A stretch of 64,000 nt of DNA from Candidatus Gastranaerophilales bacterium (GTDB lineage: Bacteria > Cyanobacteriota > Vampirovibrionia > Gastranaerophilales > Gastranaerophilaceae), in NCBI GenBank assembly GCA_944323285.1, contig CALURV010000008.1:1-64000 (forward strand), in the 5' to 3' direction. The stretch's first letter is position 1; each line of letters begins with the position of its first letter. The position numbers and the translations under genes are program-made. The notes below the pieces were generated by a model, which was given only the letters and a program-made list of their open reading frames with translations, did not search any database and was not told where the DNA came from. Shown one piece after another: positions 38,762 through 47,673 of this stretch.

Positions 38762-39385
38762 ATGTTTTTTAAGAGAAAATGCAAAATTACATTTATTAAA
38801 CACGGAGCGACCATTAATACAGAAGAAAATCGTTTCTTTGATGATGAAAATTTTCCTGCAATTAATGAAACAGGCAGGATTGAAGTAGAAAAAATTTCAG
38901 AATGGATAGATAATAAAGGATTAAAGGTAGATAAAATATATACAAGTTCTGCCTTAAGATGTGTTCAAAGTGCAAGAATTTTATCTAATACTTGTAAACA
39001 AGATTTTGAAATTTTAGATTCTCTTACCAACAGAAAAAGCGGTATTTGGAACGGTATGACTCTTGAAGAAATTGAAAATAAGTTTCCTCAAGAGCTTGAA
39101 AACTACTATAAAAATCCAAAAGAATTTACACCCGAAGGAGCCGAGTCTTTATCTTCTTTTAATAAAAGAGTTGATAATGTTATTAAAGGTATAATAGAGA
39201 ATAATCTTCATAAAAGACTTATTATTGTAACTCATGGAGAAGTTATTCAAGCCGCTATTGCAAATGCTATAGGGCTTCCTTTAAATAATCAATTTAAAAC
39301 ATATATTCCATCGGGCAGTGCCACGCAAATAAGTTATTTTGAAAACTGGTCCAGCCTTATTTATTCTGCATATATTCCGTTATAG
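38762..39385 (+). CDS. Histidine phosphatase superfamily protein (phosphoglycerate-mutase-like)
   Basis: This 207-residue protein has the fold signature of histidine phosphatases: phospho-accepting His14, SALRCVQSARIL (arginine in the phosphate pocket) and VTHGEVIQA (second catalytic His). The usual RHG triad reads Lys13-His14-Gly15, so the first phosphate-binding arginine is replaced by lysine. Likely a small-molecule phosphatase, perhaps of the CobC/GpmB type. The start at 38762 is chosen because the upstream in-frame TTG at 38726 overlaps the -35 box. A GNAT gene follows after ten bases. Confidence 0.83.
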   Translation: MFFKRKCKITFIKHGATINTEENRFFDDENFPAINETGRIEVEKISEWIDNKGLKVDKIYTSSALRCVQSARILSNTCKQDFEILDSLTNRKSGIWNGMTLEEIENKFPQELENYYKNPKEFTPEGAESLSSFNKRVDNVIKGIIENNLHKRLIIVTHGEVIQAAIANAIGLPLNNQFKTYIPSGSATQISYFENWSSLIYSAYIPL

Positions 39386-39395
39386 AAAGGTCAAA

Positions 39396-39887
39396 ATGAA
39401 TTATATTGATATTAAAACAGAGAATGAAATAAAAAAATTATCAGATTTAGCGTCTGAAATTTGGCACGATTATTGGCCTTGTATTTTATCTTCTGCTCAA
39501 ATAGATTATATGGTTGCAAAATTTCAATCTTTTAATGCATTAAAAGAACAAATTAACGATGAAAACTATATTTACAATATTATTGAAGATAATAACAATT
39601 CAATAGGATATTTTGGAGTTTGTCCCAAAGAAAATTATTTATTCCTTTCAAAACTATACATAAAGAAAAACTACAGAGCTATGGGCTACGGCAAAAAAGC
39701 TTTTATCAAAATTATTGAAATAGCAAAACTACATAATAGAAATTCTATTCAGCTTACAGTTAATAAATATAACTCAAATACTATCAAAGCCTATGAAAAA
39801 TGGGGTTTTAAAACCATCAATTCCGTTGTAACAGATATTGGCGAAGATTTTGTTATGGATGATTACATTATGGAATATAAATTATAG
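39396..39887 (+). CDS. GNAT-family N-acetyltransferase
   Basis: This 163-residue acetyltransferase opens with DLASEIWHDYWPCILSSAQI, typical of a GNAT subgroup. Its acetyl-CoA-binding segment LYIKKNYRAMGYGKKAF matches the R/Q-x-x-G-x-G/A loop (RAMGYG), and the C-terminal IKAYEKWGFK is motif B. The start at 39396 has GAAAGG six bases upstream; earlier in-frame codons lie inside the preceding gene. The substrate is unknown. Its last six bases overlap the convergent ZIP transporter gene. Confidence 0.85.
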   Translation: MNYIDIKTENEIKKLSDLASEIWHDYWPCILSSAQIDYMVAKFQSFNALKEQINDENYIYNIIEDNNNSIGYFGVCPKENYLFLSKLYIKKNYRAMGYGKKAFIKIIEIAKLHNRNSIQLTVNKYNSNTIKAYEKWGFKTINSVVTDIGEDFVMDDYIMEYKL

Positions 39888-40667
39888 AAAAATCAATCCA
39901 AAACCCATAATAAGCATACCTGAAACTATACCGATAATAACATGATGATTTTCACCATATTCTCTTGCTAAAGGAAGCAGCGTATCAAATGAAATATAGA
40001 CCATAATCCCTGCAACAGCTGCCGTCATTATACCTATTGATTGAGCCGGCATTATTGTCTTTAATAAAAGAACACCTATTAACCCGCCTACAGGTTCTGA
40101 TATTCCTGCTAAAAATGTATATAATATAGCAAGTCTTTTCTTTCCTGTTGCGTGAAATATTGGTAAAGCTATAGCTATACCTTCCGGAATGTTATGTATT
40201 GCTATTGCTATTGCAACAGGTATACCAAGTCTTAAATCTTGGCTTGATACTAAAAAAGTTGCCATTCCTTCCGGGAAATTATGTAATGTTACAGCGGCAG
40301 CAGTTATAAGACCTGCTCTTCTTATTTTATGACGCTGTTGACTTCTTACTGATTTATTAAAAAAATCAGATTCTATATGATCAGGTATAAAATAGTCTAT
40401 TGCTATCGCTATTATTATTCCTAGGAAAAATCCACCAAAAGCAAGTGCTTTCGATGGTATTAGGCTATAATATCCACTTAACATCTCAGGAGCTTCTCTC
40501 ATAAGTTCACTTAAACTTACATATACCATTACTCCTGCTGAAAAACCCAAGCCAATTGATAATGCTTTTAAATTATTTCTCTTTATAAAAAATGTCACAA
40601 ATCCGCCAAGCAATGTCGACATACCGGCAAATAAGGTTAATATTAAAGGTAAAATATAAATGCTCAT
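39882..40667 (-). CDS. ZIP-family divalent metal transporter (ZupT-like)
   Basis: This 261-residue inner-membrane protein has about eight helices and imports zinc or related divalent metals. The paired metal-site motifs HNFPEGMATF and HNIPEGIAIALP on helices IV and V are those of the ZupT/GufA group. A short polar cytoplasmic loop (about 100-120) separates helices III and IV. On the minus strand the extended -10 TGCTAGTAT (40682-40674) ends six bases before the ATG, with no ribosome binding site, so a leaderless mRNA is predicted. Confidence 0.92.
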   Translation of the reverse strand: MSIYILPLILTLFAGMSTLLGGFVTFFIKRNNLKALSIGLGFSAGVMVYVSLSELMREAPEMLSGYYSLIPSKALAFGGFFLGIIIAIAIDYFIPDHIESDFFNKSVRSQQRHKIRRAGLITAAAVTLHNFPEGMATFLVSSQDLRLGIPVAIAIAIHNIPEGIAIALPIFHATGKKRLAILYTFLAGISEPVGGLIGVLLLKTIMPAQSIGIMTAAVAGIMVYISFDTLLPLAREYGENHHVIIGIVSGMLIMGFGLIFL

Positions 40668-40673
40668 ACGAAT

Positions 40674-40682
40674 ATACTAGCA
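40674..40682 (-). promoter_or_regulatory. Extended -10 promoter of the ZIP transporter, leaderless start
   Basis: The minus strand reads TGCTAGTAT here, with the -10 hexamer TAGTAT at 40679-40674 and the ATG beginning at 40667. No clear -35 box is seen, which is usual for extended -10 promoters. Confidence 0.5.
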
Positions 40683-40705
40683 CAAAAATTTTTTATGAAG
40701 TTTTT

Positions 40706-41305
40706 TCATAATAAGAACTTTGAATAATTTTTTATCAATATTGAATACCCATTCTTATTAAGATGTACTCCATCGCCTATCTGCAATTCACTTCTTAATT
40801 GTCCAAACTCATCTGTTAATGAAGCTCTTACATCTATATATGTACAATTTTCTTTTATTTCACTCATTTCTTTTAATGCTTCATTATATTCATTAATCTG
40901 TGAATTTGTTTTTATACAACCCCAATATATTTCATGAATAGCTTCTTCTATAGGCAATATTGATTGAATCAATATTTCTCCATTAAAGTTCAAATTATCT
41001 ATTAATTCTATATAATCTAATATAAAATCTTCTGTATATCTTGGTATATCATTTACTCCATACGCCAATATTAATGTTTTATTCTCAAGATTAGTTAAAC
41101 ATTTTACTTTCTTTTTAGCATTATTTATTGTTTCTCCTGATATCCCAAAATTTATTCCGTCAAAATTATCTTCGACACAAAGCATATCTATAATAGAATC
41201 ACCTAAAAATATTTTTTTAGAACTATTTATATCTAATGTTTCACATCTTTTTTCAAAAGCATACCATTGTCTTTCTATATAATACATGTGCGGAGCACTT
41301 TTCAT
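40706..41305 (-). CDS. SGNH/GDSL-family hydrolase
   Basis: This 199-residue esterase-like protein has the SGNH blocks: KIFLGDSIID (block I, nucleophile Ser in GDS), FGISGETI (block II Gly), LAYGVNDIPR (block III Asn), and DGVHLNKNGY (block V Asp and His). There is no signal peptide, so it is probably cytoplasmic. Related proteins remove acyl or acetyl groups from lipids or carbohydrates. AAAGGAAAG precedes the ATG. A TATGAA/TTCATA hairpin overlaps its stop codon and may terminate it. Confidence 0.85.
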   Translation of the reverse strand: MKSAPHMYYIERQWYAFEKRCETLDINSSKKIFLGDSIIDMLCVEDNFDGINFGISGETINNAKKKVKCLTNLENKTLILAYGVNDIPRYTEDFILDYIELIDNLNFNGEILIQSILPIEEAIHEIYWGCIKTNSQINEYNEALKEMSEIKENCTYIDVRASLTDEFGQLRSELQIGDGVHLNKNGYSILIKNYSKFLL

Positions 41306-41335
41306 TGTATTTTCTTTCCTTTTATAATAATTGTT

Positions 41336-41363
41336 TTGTTAATTATAAATAATACTATATAAT
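41336..41363 (+). promoter_or_regulatory. Promoter giving a predicted leaderless mRNA for the PilC-like gene
   Basis: TTGTTA (41336-41341) and TATAAT (41358-41363) are spaced by 16 bp, and the ATG follows seven bases later at 41371 with no ribosome binding site. Confidence 0.55.
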
Positions 41364-41370
41364 ATAAAAT

Positions 41371-42564
41371 ATGAAAAATTTTTATTATAAAGTTAAAACT
41401 CTTGAAGGTTTAATCAAAACAGGCTACATTAAAGCATTAAACTTTGAAGATGCAGCGAAAAAACTTAAAAAAAATAATTTTACTATTATTCAAATTAACG
41501 AACAATTTTCCCCAAATTCCAAAATACAAAATATTAATTTTATTTCAAAAGAAAAAGTTTTATCTATTAAGGAAAAACTTGAATTTTTTAATGCTTTTTA
41601 TTCTCAATATACATCAGGTATTTCTATCAATGAAATTTTCTATTCTATTATGTCTTCAACCTCTAATCCGAATATAAGAGGATTTTGTTTTCAAATAACT
41701 AAAAAATTAGAAAAAAATTTATCTTTAAAAGAAACTTTAATTAATTTTCAAAATGCACTGGGGCCGGCTTATACTGCATTAATTTCTGCAGGAGAAAACT
41801 CTGGGAAACTTGATACAATCCTTTCAGAAATAATAAAAAATATAAAAAAAGAAGAACAAATAAAAAGAAATTTAATTTCTTCTTTATCATATCCACTTAC
41901 AATTACTTGTTTGGCAATTGCTGTATTATATTTATTCAACTCTTTTATTTTTAAAGTTTTTGATATGATAGGAACCGATATTTGCCAATCTGCAATTATA
42001 TCTCTTTTAATAGCTACAATTATTAAAATTATTATATTCTTCTTTGTTTCCGGAACTATAATTTATTCTTTATTGAAAAATGATAAAACAAAAAAAATTA
42101 TTATTAATTTTATTCAATCCAGAAAAATTATATTAAAAGTATTAAAACAATATTATTTCCAGAGTTTCTTTTTAATCCTTTCTTTAGCTTATAATGCGGG
42201 AATACCTCCTGTCGAATCAATATATCTGGCGAATTCTGTCATTAAAATAAAAACAATTAATAAAAAAATTGAAAAAGCCGCTAAAATGATTTCTGAAGGC
42301 TGTACTATTTCTACCGCATTTAATATTGCAAATGTTTTTTCGGATTTTGCAATGTCTCAAATTTCTGCCGGTGAAAATGCAGGAGAACTTGATACAATGT
42401 TTAAATTAGCTGCTGAGGACTATGAACACAGGATTGATTTAGAAATTAAAGTATTAACAAAAATTATTGAACCTTTGTTATTAATCGTTGTTGGAATATT
42501 TGTAGCATATATTGCTTATAGTGGCTACTCAAGATATTATAATAGTTTATTTTCATTAATTTAA
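41371..42564 (+). CDS. Type IV pilus / type II secretion inner-membrane platform protein (PilC/GspF family)
   Basis: This 397-residue protein has the N-terminal pilus-family segment (YYKVKTLEGLIKTGYIKALNFEDAAKKL) and two repeated GspF domains, each with the SAGENSG/SAGENAGELD signature (about 134-147 and 330-342). Three membrane helices lie near 168-190, 205-232 and 362-390. It anchors the ATPase to the pseudopilus or pilus. It stands alone here with no PilB, PilT or pilin beside it, so the rest of the machine must be elsewhere. Confidence 0.88.
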   Translation: MKNFYYKVKTLEGLIKTGYIKALNFEDAAKKLKKNNFTIIQINEQFSPNSKIQNINFISKEKVLSIKEKLEFFNAFYSQYTSGISINEIFYSIMSSTSNPNIRGFCFQITKKLEKNLSLKETLINFQNALGPAYTALISAGENSGKLDTILSEIIKNIKKEEQIKRNLISSLSYPLTITCLAIAVLYLFNSFIFKVFDMIGTDICQSAIISLLIATIIKIIIFFFVSGTIIYSLLKNDKTKKIIINFIQSRKIILKVLKQYYFQSFFLILSLAYNAGIPPVESIYLANSVIKIKTINKKIEKAAKMISEGCTISTAFNIANVFSDFAMSQISAGENAGELDTMFKLAAEDYEHRIDLEIKVLTKIIEPLLLIVVGIFVAYIAYSGYSRYYNSLFSLI

Positions 42565-43596
42565 CTATTGAATCAACATTTTATCAACAGCTTGTTTTAC
42601 TTGATTAATGGTTATTGCTTTCATGCAGGCATAATCATCTTTGCACTTACCTCTTAAAGAACACGGCATACAAGGTAAATTGGCTTTAATATAAATATTT
42701 CCATTCCCTAAAGCCTTCCATTTTTCAAAAGGCATCGGCCCATATAAGCCTATTACCTTTGTATTTACTGAAGATGCCATATGAAGTGTTCCGGAATCAT
42801 TTCCTAATATAAAATCCACTTCCTTTAATAGAGCTAAACTGTCTTTTAAATTTACTTTTCCGCACAAATTTAATGGTGCTATTTTTAGATCTTGACTATA
42901 TTTAAGATTATCATATACTTCTTTATCAATAGGCGCTCCGATAAATATTACCTGAACTCTTTTCTCGTTTGATAAATACTCTATTATCTCCGCATAATTT
43001 TCTACATCCCAGCACTTGCCTTGATTTGTAGCTGTAACACTTACTACTGCTTTTTTTATATCTTTTTTTATTTTATTTTCTTCAAATATTGCTTTTATTT
43101 TATTGCTGTTTTCTTCACTAATCCAATTTTCAAGATAATAATCTTTTACTTCTAAACCGTCGGATTTAAGAACATCTAAAAAGCATAAAGATTCATGTTT
43201 ATCTGCATCATACTTAACTTTCTTTGTTAGAAGAAATCCTCTATTCTCTGTATCATATCCTATTCTCTCTTTTGCTCCCATATAAAAACATAACAGGGCA
43301 CTTGTTAATGAACGCTTTAATATATATACCTTATCATACTTTTCTTTTTTTAATGAAAAAACATAACTCCAAAATGATTTCTTATTCTTTTTTTCATATC
43401 TGCAATGTCTTGTTATATCAAAAAATATAAAATTATCTACATAAGGACAATCTTCTATAATTTCACCAGAACCCGAAGAAACAAGAACATCAATTTGAGC
43501 ATTCGGATAGTTATATCTTAAATTTCTCAAAAAGGGAACTGAAAGAATTGTATCTCCTATATATCTATATCTTACTACCAGAATTTTCTTACACAC
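42565..43596 (-). CDS. Family 9 glycosyltransferase (ADP-heptose:LPS heptosyltransferase-like)
   Basis: This 343-residue GT-B enzyme adds heptose or a similar sugar to the lipopolysaccharide core. The N-terminus RYRYIGDTILSVPFLRNLR and the C-terminal FILGNDSGTLHMASSVNTKVIGLYGP are the conserved GT9 blocks. The Cys-rich end (CMPCSLRGKCKDDYACM) is frequent in heptosyltransferases. It overlaps the upstream lpxK by eight bases, supporting an LPS role. The exact sugar cannot be told. Confidence 0.88.
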   Translation of the reverse strand: MCKKILVVRYRYIGDTILSVPFLRNLRYNYPNAQIDVLVSSGSGEIIEDCPYVDNFIFFDITRHCRYEKKNKKSFWSYVFSLKKEKYDKVYILKRSLTSALLCFYMGAKERIGYDTENRGFLLTKKVKYDADKHESLCFLDVLKSDGLEVKDYYLENWISEENSNKIKAIFEENKIKKDIKKAVVSVTATNQGKCWDVENYAEIIEYLSNEKRVQVIFIGAPIDKEVYDNLKYSQDLKIAPLNLCGKVNLKDSLALLKEVDFILGNDSGTLHMASSVNTKVIGLYGPMPFEKWKALGNGNIYIKANLPCMPCSLRGKCKDDYACMKAITINQVKQAVDKMLIQ

Positions 43597-44653
43597 CGAT
43601 TATTTCCCTTATATCTACTAATGCCTTTAATTTTAATGCATAAAATTTTACAGGCATGTCTACATCTTTTATTATATCTAAAATTTTAACAGCATCCTTT
43701 TCTGTTGTAACTATATGTTCAATATTTTCTTCCTGAGCAAATTCAATAATTTTTGAAATATCAGTTTTTTCATAATTATGATGATCTTCAAATTCAAGAA
43801 CAGCAGCAAGTTTATAATCTTGTTTTAAAAATTCATAAAAACCAGTTGGCTGTCCTATTGCAGAAAATGCCATTATTTTGCTTCCTTCCTTTAATCTGTA
43901 TTGGCTGATTAGATTATAAACTATATCAGGAACCAATTTACATAAATATATTTCTTTTTTATATCTGTTTTTTAAATAATCACAAAACTTTAATGCTTTT
44001 TCACTATCATAACTTTTATTTACAACAACTATTTTATCGGCTCTTTTAATTGAGGTTAAATCCTCTCTTAACGGACCTGCCGGAAGTACATTCGCATTTC
44101 CAAATTTATTCTTTGCATCAACTAATACTATATCTAAATCTCGTTTAATTTTTCTATGTTGAAAAGCATCATCAAGTATAATTACATCAGGATGAAACTT
44201 TTCCATAAGAAATTTTTCTGCTTTAATTCTGCTTCTACATGTTACAACATATGCCCCTCTGCAATTATCACTAATCCATACGGGTTCATCACCGGCCAAA
44301 TCTGCTTTTAACAAAGCTCCGGAACCGTCAGAAATAAGATTAGGTTCTTTATTTGATAATTTAGCACCATATCCCCTTGATATTATTCCTACTCTTTTAT
44401 TTAAAGACAAAAAATACTTAGCAACTTCTACAGTAAACGGTGTTTTTCCAACGCCTCCGGTTGTAATATTTCCTATTGATATTACAAATGCTCTTGAACC
44501 ATATGAGCGTATTATTTTATTATCATATAATTTATTTCTGACTCGAACTGCAATAACATAAAATATATTTATAAATTTAAGTATATAAAAAATTACTCTC
44601 TCATAAATACTTAATTTTTTTTTATAATGAATTTTCGATATTAAAAGTTTCAT
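43589..44653 (-). CDS. lpxK: Tetraacyldisaccharide 4'-kinase
   Basis: This 354-residue membrane-associated kinase phosphorylates the lipid A precursor at the 4' position. The P-loop segment SIGNITTGGVGKTPFT holds the Walker A at about 65-72 and is diagnostic for LpxK, as is ILDDAFQHRKIKRDLDIVLVDA. An N-terminal hydrophobic helix (about 20-37) anchors it. Its presence means the organism makes lipid A and therefore has an outer membrane. It lies seven bases after the MCE gene. Confidence 0.95.
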   Translation of the reverse strand: MKLLISKIHYKKKLSIYERVIFYILKFINIFYVIAVRVRNKLYDNKIIRSYGSRAFVISIGNITTGGVGKTPFTVEVAKYFLSLNKRVGIISRGYGAKLSNKEPNLISDGSGALLKADLAGDEPVWISDNCRGAYVVTCRSRIKAEKFLMEKFHPDVIILDDAFQHRKIKRDLDIVLVDAKNKFGNANVLPAGPLREDLTSIKRADKIVVVNKSYDSEKALKFCDYLKNRYKKEIYLCKLVPDIVYNLISQYRLKEGSKIMAFSAIGQPTGFYEFLKQDYKLAAVLEFEDHHNYEKTDISKIIEFAQEENIEHIVTTEKDAVKILDIIKDVDMPVKFYALKLKALVDIREIIGV

Positions 44654-44660
44654 AATTGAC

Positions 44661-46019
44661 CTAGAACATTAATCTGAAAAGTAAAAATCTTTTATTTAAT
44701 TTTTCAGAAAATTTTCTAAGATTTTCTGATGTTGCATTTATATCATCCATAGTTTGTTTAAGCTTTTCTTCATCCTCTGTCGCATAATTAACAGTATCAA
44801 GGGTAACTGTTAACTTGTCTAATGCTGTATTTAATTTAACAACAGATTCTTTTATATAACTTTTTAACTGTGCATCTTTTGACATATCATTAATATAACT
44901 TGAAAGTTCTGCTATATTTTTAGCTGTTATATCTATATTTGCAAGTGTAGACTTGGTTGTAGGATCTTCAAGCAACGAAGATACATTATTAGATAATCTT
45001 TCAAATGATTTCGTGGCATTTGCAACGTTATTTACAAATTCTTCATTCCCTGCAATTTTATTAATATTATCAGTAAGGACTAATAACCTGTCTGCAAGTT
45101 TATTTGCATTATCTGAAAGCATTTCAAGTTCTACTTTAGATAATTCTATAAGTTCTTGGGCTTTCGCCATTGTAACATTTGCTTTATCTGTTAATTCATT
45201 TACATTAATTGCCGTTTGTTTTAAATCACCTATAACATCATCTGACAAAAGCAAAGATATTCTTTCATTAGTTTCAACTAAAGATTCAGCACTTCTATAT
45301 TGAAGTTCTAAGAAATCTGCTATCCTCATCGGTTCTATTACTGTATATGGATATTTTGTAACAGGATATGGTATTTCTATTTTTTCTTTAGGTATTAATC
45401 TTAATTTTTCTGTTTTATTTTCCTTTACAATAACACCTTCTATTTGATCAGGTAATATTAAACCTGGTAAATCAATAATATATTTTACTTTATAAGCATT
45501 TTTTGTACTGATATTCTCTTTTATTAAAATAGGAAGCAAATTTGTTTCAACTATTTCTATTTTCTTTATTATGCCTACATCATAATATTTACCGTCCAGT
45601 TTCATTTGAACTTTATCATCTGAATGTAAAATCATTGATTTATTGTTTTCCGGAATATATATAGTTCTTTCTTTTGGAGGAGTTATTTCTAAGAATTGTT
45701 CACCAATAATACCTGATTGTTGTATAGAAATTTCAGAAGCTTTTGGAATCTCAACATTTGGCTCTGTTATAACAAATTTTACTTCGACATAACTATCTTC
45801 AAGATTAATTTTAGGACTTATTTCTTCAACTTGCCCTATTCTAACTCCCATCATCTGAACACCGCTTCCGGCCCTCATTCCGTTTACATCTTTAAAATTA
45901 ACGGTTAATCTTTCCGCACTTGATAATGCTTTACCTTTTACCCATAAAACTGTAAACATTAATATAATTAACGCAGACAATGCCAGTATTCCAACTTTAA
46001 ATGATGATGAGAATTTCAT
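44661..46019 (-). CDS. mlaD: MCE-domain lipid-transport protein (MlaD-like)
   Basis: This 452-residue protein has one N-terminal membrane helix (about 7-27), an MCE domain split by a longer insertion (about 35-220), and a long C-terminal helical coiled region (about 230-440). It ends in FRLMF, much like cyanobacterial and plastid TGD2-type proteins from memory. MCE proteins form hexameric channels or rings moving phospholipids across the periplasm. E. coli MlaD is only about 180 residues, so this is the long form. It is followed by lpxK and preceded by its ATPase and permease genes. Confidence 0.88.
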   Translation of the reverse strand: MKFSSSFKVGILALSALIILMFTVLWVKGKALSSAERLTVNFKDVNGMRAGSGVQMMGVRIGQVEEISPKINLEDSYVEVKFVITEPNVEIPKASEISIQQSGIIGEQFLEITPPKERTIYIPENNKSMILHSDDKVQMKLDGKYYDVGIIKKIEIVETNLLPILIKENISTKNAYKVKYIIDLPGLILPDQIEGVIVKENKTEKLRLIPKEKIEIPYPVTKYPYTVIEPMRIADFLELQYRSAESLVETNERISLLLSDDVIGDLKQTAINVNELTDKANVTMAKAQELIELSKVELEMLSDNANKLADRLLVLTDNINKIAGNEEFVNNVANATKSFERLSNNVSSLLEDPTTKSTLANIDITAKNIAELSSYINDMSKDAQLKSYIKESVVKLNTALDKLTVTLDTVNYATEDEEKLKQTMDDINATSENLRKFSEKLNKRFLLFRLMF

Positions 46020-46056
46020 ATTACTCCTCTTTTTAAATATATTTTACAATAAAAAA

Positions 46057-46785
46057 TTAAAAACCAGAAGCAGCAATTTTCATAGGTCCTTCTATAGATG
46101 CCGACACAAATTGTTTTGTATACGGATTATCCTGCTTCAATAAGTCTTTAGGGGTTCCTCTAAAAACAATATGTCCGTCATAAAGCATTATTACTCTATC
46201 CGAACATCTTGTAATAGTAGACATTTGATGAGTTACAACAATAGATGTTGCTTTTGTTTCATCTCTTAAATGAAGAATATAATCTTCAATAACAGTTGAT
46301 GCAACAGGGTCTAAGCCAGCTGTAGGCTCATCATATAATATATATTGTGGTTTTGTTACAATTGCTCTTGCAAGACTCACCCTCTTTTGCATACCGCCTG
46401 AAAGTTCATGCGGATATTTATCTTCTATACCTTCAAGACCAACCGTTTCAAGACTTTTGGCAACAATTTCCTTCAGTTGTTCTTTTGTGTATTTATTCCT
46501 GAATTCTTTTCTTTCTTGAAGTGCAAAGGAAATATTATCAAACACATTTAAAGAATCAAATAATGCCGAATATTGAAAAACCATAGCAACATCACCGTCT
46601 TCAATATCTATAATACCGGAATCAGGAGTCAATAGTCCGCATAAAATTTTTAGTATTGTACTTTTCCCCGAACCGCTAAAACCTACTATAGAAAGGACTT
46701 CTCCTTGTTCTACAGAAAAGGATATATTATCAAGCACCCTTCTTCCGTCAAATTCTTTAGTTAAATTTTGTACTTTTATCGACAT
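46057..46785 (-). CDS. mlaF: ABC transporter ATPase of the lipid transport system (MlaF-like)
   Basis: This 242-residue ATPase powers the MCE lipid transporter. The Walker A GFSGSGKST is at 35-43, the ABC signature LSGGMQKRVSLARA has the Mla-type GGM variation, and ILYDEPTAGLDPV is Walker B. It lies between the permease gene (14 bp upstream) and the MCE gene (37 bp downstream), completing a three-part module. Confidence 0.92.
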   Translation of the reverse strand: MSIKVQNLTKEFDGRRVLDNISFSVEQGEVLSIVGFSGSGKSTILKILCGLLTPDSGIIDIEDGDVAMVFQYSALFDSLNVFDNISFALQERKEFRNKYTKEQLKEIVAKSLETVGLEGIEDKYPHELSGGMQKRVSLARAIVTKPQYILYDEPTAGLDPVASTVIEDYILHLRDETKATSIVVTHQMSTITRCSDRVIMLYDGHIVFRGTPKDLLKQDNPYTKQFVSASIEGPMKIAASGF

Positions 46786-46799
46786 ATTTCAAACCTTCT

Positions 46800-47612
46800 T
46801 TAAAAATAAAAAGCAACTGCAAATATACAGTCTATTATAACAATAGCTACAAAAGACCAAACAACAGCCTTTGTTGTAGCAATACCAACACCTTTAGCAC
46901 CGCCTTTGGCATCATAACCGCAGCTTGAACTGACTAAACTTATACATCCGCCAAAGCAGGCAGATTTTAATAACATTATATTAATATCTCTTATGTATAA
47001 TCCTTGCCATACGGAAGTTATATAACAAAGCCAAGTAACATCTTTTGCTGCTGCCATTGAAGTAAAACCGCCTGCCAATATACCTAAAGCAGAAGATATT
47101 ATTACTACAAACGGCATCATTATAAATCCGGCAAGTACTCTTGGCAGGAATAAATATTTAAATGGTGATACTTTCAATACTTCCATTGCATCAATCTGTT
47201 CTGTTACTCTCATTGTTGCGAGTTCACTTGCTTGAGATGAACCTATCATTGATATAATAGCAAAACCTGACATTATGACTCCTACTTCTCTAACCATTGT
47301 CAAAGCTACTAGTAAACCAATATAATCTTTCCCGCCTTGTTTTACCATCTCTGGAGCTATTTGCATTGCTAATATTATTGATGTCATTGCCACTATTGAT
47401 AGTGTTATGGGAAGAGAATCAACTGCAAATCTTGATGATTGTTCTATTAATTGTCTTACATTTATCTGAAACGTTAATATATACTTTATTACTTGATAAA
47501 ACCTGTATGCAATATCACCAAAAGTTTCAAAAAATTCTCTTACATGCTGTACAACTATAAGAGCTACCTTATAAGTAATTGTGTGTTGTATATATGTATG
47601 CATTTTGGCCAT
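46800..47612 (-). CDS. mlaE: MlaE-family ABC permease
   Basis: This 270-residue inner-membrane permease has about five to six helices and the conserved MlaE segments: GLLVALTMVREVGVIMSGF and IGSSQASELATMRVTEQIDAMEVL (the ELATMRVTEQIDA block is diagnostic). LPRVLAGFIMMP follows. With the ATPase and the MCE protein it forms an MKT/TGD-type phospholipid transporter. It opens the block that runs on to lpxK and the GT9 gene. Confidence 0.93.
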   Translation of the reverse strand: MAKMHTYIQHTITYKVALIVVQHVREFFETFGDIAYRFYQVIKYILTFQINVRQLIEQSSRFAVDSLPITLSIVAMTSIILAMQIAPEMVKQGGKDYIGLLVALTMVREVGVIMSGFAIISMIGSSQASELATMRVTEQIDAMEVLKVSPFKYLFLPRVLAGFIMMPFVVIISSALGILAGGFTSMAAAKDVTWLCYITSVWQGLYIRDINIMLLKSACFGGCISLVSSSCGYDAKGGAKGVGIATTKAVVWSFVAIVIIDCIFAVAFYF

Positions 47613-47673
47613 AAATGTATTTTACAATAAATCATTTTTTTTAACCAGAAAATATTCTATAAATTTTTTTAAA

